From the NCBI GenBank assembly GCA_000467715.1, contig AJFK01000003.1, positions 1 to 30,149 on the forward strand: a DNA stretch of 30,149 bases, in the 5' to 3' direction. Source of the DNA: Hysterium pulicare CBS 123377 (taxonomy: Eukaryota; Ascomycota; Dothideomycetes; Hysteriales; Hysteriaceae). Position numbers and translations under genes: made by a program. Every line of letters begins with the position of its first letter. Position 1 is the stretch's first letter. The notes under the pieces are model-generated. The model made no database searches. It had not been told where the DNA came from and was given only the letters and a program-made list of their open reading frames with translations. Positions 22,901-30,149 of this stretch are shown here, piece after piece.

Positions 22901-22961
22901 GGAGGGTTAAAGCAAAACTCAAATGTTCGAGAGCTTCTGGCTTACCATCTAAGATACTGAG
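19953..22961. other. Intervening sequence inside the broken PKS locus, no recognisable gene
   Basis: About 3 kb without a protein I can name. Frames such as 20320-20538, 21047-21265, 22250-22651 and 22657-22340 (minus) lack motifs. A minute frame at 22725-22784 (MSGPTSSYSSATTAPDSDP) has the look of a protein start with a good preceding context, but stops after 19 codons. No terminal repeats or transposase were recognised. AT content is moderate except near 21430 and 22800. Confidence 0.4.
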
Positions 22962-23553
22962 CTACCGAAACAATGTTGCCAGTCCACACAAGGTTGTAGG
23001 AACGCTCCCCAAAGACCTCACATGATATGCAAATATTGTTCGACGCAGTGCTAGGGATATAATCAGTGCCGAGCTCTCCAAACAGCCCCTGGCCGGCCCT
23101 GCAGTCTGGCAGGCACGGTTGAGATTGTCGATGAGTTGGGGCATCCTATCAATTGCCTTCAGGATGTCTTCAAGATCGAGGCCAAGCCAGAAATCCAACA
23201 CTTTCGCCTCAATATCTGTGTCGAGGTAGACCCATTCGCTGCTCTCCCCTACAAGCGTGCACTTCTCGAGATGCTCGTCCTGGCAAATGAAGCTGGTAGC
23301 TGAGACGAGCTATGGATTGAGTGCTCTGGGTTAGCGATTCATGTCTCTAATTGTCCTCATGGGATCACTCTACCTGAGGGTAATTAATGAAATAGCGTCT
23401 GTACTTACGGGCTACTTTTCCATCCCCCTCGTTCTCGGATTCCATGTAGCCGAATATGTAGTTGATAGGGAAGCGGTTTTCGCTCTCGTTTGAGAGGTGT
23501 TGGATGAGCTTATGGAGCATTATTGGCCCGGGGGTGTTCGGAATTGGGCTCAA
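22962..23553 (-). CDS. Hypothetical two-exon gene or remnant, unrecognised
   Basis: An ATG at 23553 opens a frame reading NEGDGKVA near its end (with GYMESENEG before it), followed by a canonical donor GTAAGT at 23408. About 100 bp later an acceptor CCATAG at 23310, preceded by a GCTAACC branch-like site, leads into an open frame from 23309 to 22962. That frame contains SFICQDEHLEKCTLVG, EWVYLDTDIEAKVLDFWLGL, then DRMPQLIDNLNRAC. The composition is protein-like, with acidic helices. The phases of the two pieces do not match for this intron, so either the model is wrong or the gene is broken. No family recognised. Confidence 0.3.
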
Positions 23554-24800
23554 AAGGTAGTATTTAGAGAGGGCAGGCTATTTAAAGTAGCACTAGCAGC
23601 AAGAGCGAACCCAATTGGGAGTTTGCAATGACGGCAAAGGTGATTCAGAGGGGTTTAAAGTAGTGAACTAGCGAAAGATGTTAATATGAAAGTTTACTGC
23701 TTTGCAGTTAAAGAGAGGATGGGACAATGGGACCGCTGGAGCTGAGCTTGAAAGCTATTGCTATCTGCTGGATGGAATTTAGAGGAATGTGCTCTTAGAT
23801 CTGAAGTTAGAAGTCAGAAGAGTCTCAAGTTTGCCGACAGAGGTGAAGTAAATGTCAAGAGAAAGGTAGTAGTGAGATGGGAGTCGGCTTGAATAGGCTA
23901 TTCCTGGAGCGGTATTGTAGATTCACCCCCGGAGTTATTATAGATCCATCAACGTCTTAAGCAAGCGTGTGACCAACGTCGCACATTTTCTCATAACATC
24001 GGTGGACTTCATAGGCGTCGTGGCAGTAAGCACACTTGCGAGCGTGTGTTTCAAAGTCGTATGCTACCCAGCTCGACGACAGACGCTAGTGACGGAATCT
24101 AGGAGAAACCATATGGTTTGCTTCTTCTGGACTGGGGAGAGATTCTACCGAAGTGCAAAGGGACGTCTCGCCCTTCTTTCCCCTCTAGAGATTTCTTGCG
24201 TTTTATAGCAGGCCGAAGGGCTTATTGGTCCGTGGATAGAAGACATCTCTCTGCCAACGTACCGACCTTCACTCCTATCCCACTTTCACCTTCCACTTTT
24301 GCTGCTCGACATCCATCTACCCTTTGCAGCAGGGAACAATTTCCTCGCTCCTTCACCACTTCAGCGCCTCATTCGTCCCGGGAGCAGGGACATCATAAGG
24401 CCCCCGCCCGTGGTTGGCAAGATGGCGTGCGCAGGGATTTCTTTCGTCAATGATGCGTGACTGCTGCTCTTCCAGTGTCACAGAGACCGATATAATGTGA
24501 CTAGGCTGATGGGCTGGCTTCCGGTAGGCGCTGACCGCTTCGCGAGTCCTCGCTGATGTTTCAAAATAACGGGAGGCCCTTTCCATCCTTATTAAGACTG
24601 GAAGATGATGGTATCCAAGAAGGTTTGTGCGGAGAATCCTTTTCATTGGAGAAGAAACGCTACTAGAAAGATTCCGAAGAGGATGATGTCGAACAGCAGG
24701 TCGCTTTTCTTGACGGGATATCAAAGCTGTGGAATTTTCGCAGCAAGGAGTTGATTGATAATATACATTACTTTCAGGAAGCTTTCAAACCTCCGCACGA
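23554..24800. other. No recognisable gene
   Basis: GA-rich DNA at 23560-23930, possibly the upstream region of the preceding minus-strand frame. A plus-strand frame at 24118-24453 contains RSFTTSAPHSSREQ, which recalls a mitochondrial targeting peptide, but no mature domain follows. A minus-strand frame at 24724-24353 has no motif. Confidence 0.35.
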
Positions 24801-25238
24801 CTAGATTGTAGCCTGGATGGAAGATCCTTGCCCGTCGAAACGCCCAACGACAAGACCAATAGGAGTATAAATGCCGTCGCGTGTCGGAGTCTGGGCAAAC
24901 ATCGAGACGTTTCCTACAACAAGCAATCCCATTGTTATTAGAACCGGATGGTGGAATGGGCGATGACGAAGGAGTTTGTGCTCATGCAGGATCGTAGGCC
25001 GGCAAAGAGCGAGGCCGGCGAAACAAAGACACACGAGGGTTAGTGAGCATGGCATTCTTCCGAACTCATCGCTCACGAAAGGCCATTTCCACACAAAGGG
25101 CCATTCCCTCAACCAACAGAATTGAAGCCGCGATAGCTCACTGAGGAGTTTGAAGAGCCGTGGAATCTCGCTCAGCTTACAACCCTGCAGCGGAGCCCTG
25201 AGTCGAGTTGCGATGTCGAAATGCTGGTTCGCCGTCAT
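24801..25238 (-). other. Unrecognised open frame with hydrophobic segments
   Basis: A 145-codon frame with a Cys/Leu-rich hydrophobic stretch (SLTLVCLCFAGLALC) and a second one (HHPVLITMGLLVVGNVSMF), followed by AQTPTRDGIYTPIGLVVG. It could be a piece of a small membrane protein. The first 60 residues look non-coding. Its beginning overlaps the start of the plus-strand OrsD-like region. No family recognised. Confidence 0.2.
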
Positions 25239-26583
25239 CCCGTCTTATCCAGGATCATATTTTGCCCCAACCATAGGACACACTCGTATCCACGGACATT
25301 GGTTGCTTTCAAAGACAAACACAAATACGTTAAGGACAAGCGAAAGAAATTTCTCTACAATGTGAAGAAGCTGGGGTACTCATCGAAGGGAACGCCTGCG
25401 CCCATTATAAGGGTGGCTCGGAAACCCACAGGACATATACCCATGCATCGCGATGGGGTATTGCTCCAGAACGACAAGGATTGCGGGTACATTTGTCGGA
25501 GCGTCAACACCATGCGCAACCATCTTCGCACGAAGCATTCATGGCCATCAAATGCTAAGAATGGTCGGAAGAGAGTGGCTGAAGAGGAGCCGGATCCGTG
25601 GAAGCATGGGGCTTGACCGGGCTCATCTTCTCGCTTTTGTAGATCGTCCGCACCTAGAAAACGAACCCGTCGAGTTCGCGATGTGGCAAACCATGGGGGA
25701 GATGGTAATGTTCAGCCAGGAATGGAGTAACTTCGTCACTCGAGCAAGGCCCACTCCAATGACGACACTATAACCGGGCAATCTGATAATAGTGATGTGG
25801 ACGAGGATGCCAATTCTCTCACCAGGTTGCAGCGTTCATGTTTCTCCTTCCGTATCAGCTTGCTATACCAACAGGTGCATTGAGATGACTACGAGTGCCC
25901 ATTAGTTGGCGCTCTCACCGTTCTCGGTGTTACCGAAGATGGATGGCTCGGAACGGATCGCTACCCGCGGATATTGTCAAGCATGATCAAGACCTCTCGA
26001 TTCATGGTTGTCTAGCAAGCCTTAGAATTAGATGATTCAAAATGCAGATGCACTGACGCAGGTCTTAGCGAAGCCGGTATCGAAATTGAGAGAGCAATGG
26101 TCACAGTGGTTCCGCTCCATCAAGGTTAAGCGCACTCATTTCATGATCATCAAGAACCAAGCTAACTGGCCAGCCGCCTATACAAAACCTATGTCGTGTA
26201 TGTCGGAACATCGACAAGCGCCAGCAAGGCTGTGTCGACTTCGCCCGCGAGATGATGGATAGATTCATGATACGTGGCCGCTGCTCTCCCACGCAATGGA
26301 TGTTGAATCTTCGCATTTACGGCCTTAAGATTCACTATTCCACCACGTCAAGCGGGAGATCAAACGGGGTGGGCGAGAAGATATTGTGTAGCAGCGTACA
26401 GTTTACGATGCTGGAACTCCGTACTTTCACACGCAACCTGCACCTGAAGACTCGAGGAATACTGTTCAAACTCCTACTCGATCATGGACCTTTCCAGGCT
26501 CCATCAATCGACCTTACCAAACTATATGGTGATCCCGCCAAAACTAGGACCGGCTGGAACTTTCTCAAGGATCCGCATAATTC
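25221..26583 (+). pseudogene. OrsD/DUF3505-like protein remnant
   Basis: Pieces of one fungal family appear in order along the plus strand. First is a C-x3-C-x8-H-x4-H finger (CGYICRSVNTMRNHLRTKHSW region) at about 25480-25545. Next comes LGVTEDGWLGTDRYPRILS with MIKTSRFMVV at about 25930-26010. Last is [34 protein letters not shown], then [21 protein letters not shown] at 26252-26575. I recognise this as the pattern of long proteins with the OrsD (DUF3505) domain, named after orsD of the Aspergillus orsellinic-acid locus and common as multicopy accessory-genome genes. It is degraded, with several breaks. It ends inside an open frame that continues as PKS ketoreductase. The assignment is from memory of the family. 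Confidence 0.55.
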
Positions 26584-27238
26584 GCAGCAATGTACCCGAC
26601 CAAAAGTCCAAGGATCATGGAACCTGCATCTTGCCCATCTACTTGAAATGGATTTCTTTAACTTGCTTTCCTCCGCCTGCGGTGTATTCGGATACCTTGG
26701 CCAATCAAACTACGCAGCTGGAGATACCTATGAAGACGCTCTTGCTGGCTACCGTATTTCTGGAGGATAAAAGACTGTCTCAATTGACCTGGGAATCGTC
26801 CTAGACAATGGTTTTGTCGCTGAGAACAGGCAGATTGTGGACCACCTTCGCCGCCTCGATTTCCTGCGCCCTAATACCACGCCGGATGTCTTCGCCATGC
26901 TAGACTATTACTGTATCCAAAAGCTGCATATCACTCCGGAACAGAGTCAGGTCATCACCGGCTTGGAACTGCCTGTTGATATATTAGCTAAGGGGGCAGA
27001 TGTCCCGATGGCTATTCAAAGGCCTCTATTCCGGTATCCGTATCAGATGGAGTTGTCGTATCAGCATCCACACACTTCGAACTCCCAGCTTCAGAGCTTC
27101 AAGACAACGTTTACAAGCGCTGCTTCTGCAGGCGAAGGGAGCGCGATAGTTTCGAATGCCTTCAGAGAAAAGTTTTGTCTCTTACGGAGTGGACTCGCTG
27201 GTTGGGCTGGAGTTAAGAAATTAGTAGTCGTAATATAA
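26584..27238 (+). pseudogene. HR-PKS remnant, C-terminal half of the KR domain plus start of the carrier region
   Basis: Reads [20 protein letters not shown], then [20 protein letters not shown]: the LSS serine and the NYAAG tyrosine are the catalytic pair of ketoreductase. [10 protein letters not shown] follows. After a frame change come TVSIDLGIVLDNGFVAE, DYYCIQKLHITPEQSQVITG and PLFRYPYQMELS. A last segment, SAIVSNAFREKF, is where the acyl-carrier helix would begin. The phosphopantetheine-serine motif of the ACP is not present before the frame ends at 27238. This is most likely the other part of the synthase at 14670-19952 (same strand, correct next domain). The NADPH-binding first half of KR is missing. 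Confidence 0.85.
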
Positions 27239-27767
27239 ACCAAACTTGACGGCCCCATGGGATCACGTTGCCAAATATATGCAGAAGGGTTGATTGAAAG
27301 AAACTATACCAAATCACTGTTAGATGTTTGGAAAACTTAGAGATGTGGGAGCCACCAACCTGTCCGGAACATCTATGAACTGGAATAGAATCATGAGAGA
27401 ACCTTTGTAATGCCGCAATTTCGAAAACGACTGCGTGAATGGCTTTCTCGGCAGGTTTTTGTGTGTCGAACATCTCAAGCGGCCACTTTAATATCTTGTT
27501 TCGATGATCCGCATGACCCGAACTTTCCTCTACCGCTGCTTCCATCAGCTACAATGACTTTAGAAATGTCCTCGCCTCCTTGGGAAAGTCCCCCCAATGT
27601 CCGCAAATGTCCCTCTCACTTGGTCAACCTCAGTCTCGATGCCCGGCGATCTTGCGCATGTTGACAATGTAGTTTCGATCCACCAACGTGATGGTCTGAA
27701 TTTGTCGCAACGACAGCCGCGCGGGTCATGTGCAGCTTTTGGTGAAGCCGGCGTTCTGAGAAACGAA
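27239..27767. other. Spacer between PKS remnant and outer transporter
   Basis: No gene I can name. The minus-strand frame at 27545-27213 contains HAVVFEIAALQRFSHDSIP and looks somewhat protein-like, and residues upstream of it in the same direction (VDRNYIVNMRKIAGH) fit a coding fragment. The plus-strand frames at 27410-27664 and 27597-28007 look like shadows. This is also the 3' flank of the minus-strand MFS gene. Confidence 0.35.
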
Positions 27768-29302
27768 TCACCTCTCGTTCACGCTCCTCTCCTCATGCTC
27801 CCGATCCCTCATCCCCAAAAACGACCACAAGATCAACACATCATACGCCGCCTTCATCACCCCCGCACTCCCCAGCATAAAAACCCACCATCTCTTCGCC
27901 GCCAAGACTCCCGACGCACCAATTCCCCCAGCCTGTGCAAGCGTCTTCACAACGTTAACCAGCCCCAATATCGCGGTGCGCTCCTCCGTTCTTACAGCCG
28001 CTGCTAGAAAAGCCTGTCGGGGCGCTTGATCCATACTCTGTGTGGAAGCTCTTAGACTCAAGAATGCCATCGCTGTCCATGTTCCCGCTACCGTGGCTGT
28101 AGGTATCGGGATTAAGCCTAGGAATATGGCTGATGGGAGGTGGGTGAATGTCATTGTTTTCAAGGGGCCTAAGCGCCGAGCGAGAGGTAGGGCGAGAAAG
28201 TTGGATAGCGTGGCTATGATGTTGGTTGTGAAGAAGAGCGAGCCCAGTGCGGAGGGGGAGATTCCGTGGTACGTCGTGAAGAAGTAAGTTAGCCATGAGG
28301 GAGAGGCGAGGCCGGAAGCGAAGGAGTCGAGAGTGAAGAGGATTGCTAGGCGAAGGAGAATGGCGAGGGACTTTTGGGAAATTTGGGGGAGAAGGGAGCG
28401 GAGCTTGTTTAGGAGAGATCCTTTGGGGGGTGACTGGCTAGCTGTAACCTTTTTACGTCGGGTTGTTTCTGGGGCTTGCTCATCAGACAGAGATTTTCGA
28501 TTGTCGGACGAGCTATCGGAAAGGAGATCTTCATTTTCAAGCTCGATCACCTCGTGGTAAGCGGTTTCTTTTCTCTCCAACTCCACGTCGCGACTGAGGA
28601 GTAAAGTGAGCACCAGCTTGACTATGCCGACTGCAGCGTAGAGTATGAAAATGACTCGATACGCTTTTGCGTTCTCCCAGGATGGGATATCTTGCAGGAA
28701 CTGCACAAGCCATCCGCTCGACACGGTTCCGAGAGCGGCGCCGGCTGTTCCGCACATGGTGTACCAAACGAAGACATCACTGCGGTCGTCTTTGTCGGTC
28801 AGCTGGGCGAGAATGGATTCTTCCACGGCGCGAAAGGGACCTATTTCGTTTCCACTATCACAAAGTCAATGGGCTTCCTGACTTTTCCCGACTTGAATGG
28901 GATCTCTTGCCTTGGACTTATCACCCCAACCACACTCGCCAGAACAAGAATCCAATATGTGCTACTCAGCGAGAAGACGACACCACTTGCCGCCATGAGG
29001 ACGGCGCCGGCACTCAGAATCCTGCGCCGCCCTACCTGGTCCGTAATCAACGTCAATATGGAGCTGATTACAACGTCTCCCAGCATCGTGAGTGTCATAA
29101 AGAGGCCGGTGCGCTCGTCAGAGATGCCAGTGCTGGAAAGGAATTGGACGAGAATGATGAATGTTGCTCCGTAGGCAAATAGACGAACAAATCGCTGCAG
29201 CAAGAGCAGCTTTGCATCACGAGAGGATGCTTTGACGGTTGTGAAGCCCGACATTTTTGATATGCGGGAAAGAAACGAGGACGAGGGCGATGAACCAGGC
29301 AT
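27768..29302 (-). CDS. MFS transporter, 12-helix general-substrate type, intact
   Basis: Two exons, 29302-28911 and 28854-27768, join in phase across a 56-bp GC-AG intron and give about 492 residues. The start is set at 29302 (MPGSSPSSSF); the in-frame ATG at 29254 (MSGFTTVKASS) has a better context (CAAAAATGTC) and may be the true one. N-half: VRLFAYGATFIILVQFLSS, ERTGLFMTLTMLGDVVISS, MFS motif A around DQVGRRRIL, then VVGVISPSGNEIGPFRAVEE at the exon join. A long charged cytosolic loop rich in Ser, Glu and Lys sits between helices 6 and 7. The C-half includes LASPSWLTYFFTTYHGISP and SMDQAPRQAFLAAAV. The protein would be a plasma- or vacuolar-membrane permease of unknown substrate. Unlike the cluster pump it shows no break, so it may be under selection. 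Cluster membership is uncertain. Confidence 0.88.
28855..28910 (-). other. GC-AG intron in the MFS gene
   Basis: The exon ends CCAAG and the intron starts GCAAGA; it ends GATAG. Joining across it restores the family phrase VISPSGNEIGPF in frame (AG+T makes Ser). No GT donor gives this product. GC-AG introns are a minor class in fungi, and AG|GCAAG is their usual donor context. A branch-like TTGAC lies near the 3' end. Confidence 0.75.
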
Positions 29303-29539
29303 ATTGGGATTCTTCTTGTGACGAATGCTGAACACTGGTTTCCTGGGGATGCAGGTGTGGAAGGCTGGGAAGAACATCCGGAGATAAACGTCATATCACG
29401 TGGTGGGGACCCCGCTCGTCGTTCTTATCTAATCCATCTCATCTTTTTCTCCACAACGGGCTTCAGCTTCAACGTGAAGCCTAGAAAGCATCAAAGTGTG
29501 CGGCGTCCTTGAAATAGTATACAGCGCTAGTGTCAAGCC
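29303..29539. promoter_or_regulatory. Upstream region of the MFS gene, bordering the AT-rich end
   Basis: About 240 bp of normal composition between the MFS start and the AT-rich block, which should hold its promoter. It contains TATCACGTGG at about 29393-29402, with a CACGTG E-box core. No TATA box or other site is convincing. Confidence 0.3.
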
Positions 29540-30149
29540 GCGCTAATACCTTTACTAATAGCCTAAAACTCTTTCATTGCATTAGATTATACTCTTTATA
29601 TAAGCTATTATATAAAACTAGCCTAATTCTAAGCTAAAAACCTATTAATTTAAGTTTTATATAACTATATAGTTTACTATAAACTCTCTTAAATTTAGCT
29701 ATATTACTTTCTATTAAATTAAATACTAGAAACTTATAGTATTTTAGTAAATTATAAGTATTTATATTTAATATTATTTTTACTTATTTTAAAGTCTTTT
29801 AAATTTAAAGTTTTTATAGTACTTTAACTTACTAAATAAATTTTAAAATTTTATACTTAAAAGTACTTAATATAAAGTTACTTAAAATTTAGATAAGTAA
29901 ACTAGAAATACTTAATTTAAAACTAAACTATAAAAATATAAGTATATAATAATAGTATAAAAATTAAATATAAATTTAACTTTAATATAAAAATTTAAAA
30001 CTATAATAATATTTTTTTAATATTAAATTTTATTTATATAATTTTAATTTTTTTTATATTTAAATATTTATAAATAATAAATAATTTTTATTTTTATAGC
30101 TAATTAAATTTTTTTATAATTTACTATATATTTTATTTTAATATAAAAT
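29540..30149. repeat. AT-rich block, probably RIP-degraded repeat
   Basis: Base composition changes within about 40 bp, from normal to almost pure A/T. Words such as TTTAAATTTAAAG and TATTATATAAAA recur, without any long open frame. It fits a RIP-eroded isochore. The original element cannot be identified. It continues past the window. Confidence 0.68.

Noticed and set aside
24118-24453. Mitochondrial protein suggested by RSFTTSAPHSSREQ
   Set aside because: Only the presequence-like phrase is present; no mature domain follows in any frame.
19953-26583. A Starship-type giant element carrying the OrsD-like gene
   Set aside because: No DUF3435 tyrosine recombinase, no recognisable terminal repeats and no target-site duplication were seen; the DUF3505 and DUF3435 names are easily confused.
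27597-29182. Long plus-strand frames (up to 171 codons) over the outer transporter
   Set aside because: The minus strand encodes a complete MFS protein with family motifs; the plus frames are its shadows.
1-30149. tRNA or rRNA genes, CRISPR arrays, LTR pairs, Tc1/mariner-type inverted repeats
   Set aside because: None was recognised by eye; short or diverged copies could have been missed without a search tool.

Overview
The window comes from a filamentous ascomycete (Pezizomycotina). The evidence is genes with short 49-77 bp introns carrying GT(A/G)AG-type donors and CTAAC/CTGAC/CTCAC-type branch points, a fungal STAND/NACHT-ankyrin receptor, fungal P450 and transporter families, and a highly reducing polyketide synthase. 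The species cannot be named. Both ends (about 1-330 and 29540-30149) are extremely AT-rich, as expected for blocks degraded by repeat-induced point mutation (RIP). Between them lies a gene-bearing island of about 29 kb.

Layout. From 331 to 2964 there is no gene I can name, only one weak coding-like remnant near 1800-2090. An NLR-type receptor gene (N-terminal fungal STAND domain, NACHT, ankyrin-like tail) lies on the minus strand at 2965-5912, with two introns and one frame slip at a run of ten T. From 5913 to 8968 there are unrecognised open frames. A cytochrome P450 with four exons lies on the minus strand at 8969-10754. A decayed DHA2-type efflux transporter lies on the minus strand at 12344-14239. 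It is followed on the plus strand by the wreck of a highly reducing polyketide synthase (HR-PKS): KS, AT, DH, C-methyltransferase, a linker and the start of ER at 14670-19952. From 19953 to about 26583 there is foreign sequence, ending in a degraded OrsD/DUF3505-like fragment that runs in one open frame into the C-terminal half of the PKS ketoreductase (about 26584-27238). A second, apparently intact MFS transporter with a GC-AG intron lies on the minus strand at 27768-29302.

How the parts fit. P450, DHA2 pump and HR-PKS look like a small polyketide cluster: the PKS builds a methylated reduced chain, the P450 oxidises it and the pump exports it. The cluster is dead. The PKS and pump are heavily broken, the P450 is nearly complete, and an unrelated sequence has replaced the middle of the PKS (rest of ER, start of KR). 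The NLR and the outer MFS gene are much better preserved, so decay is concentrated on the PKS and pump. All family names rest on motifs read by eye; no database search was run. The PKS wreck is described only by parts, because its product is unknown and could have been a toxin.
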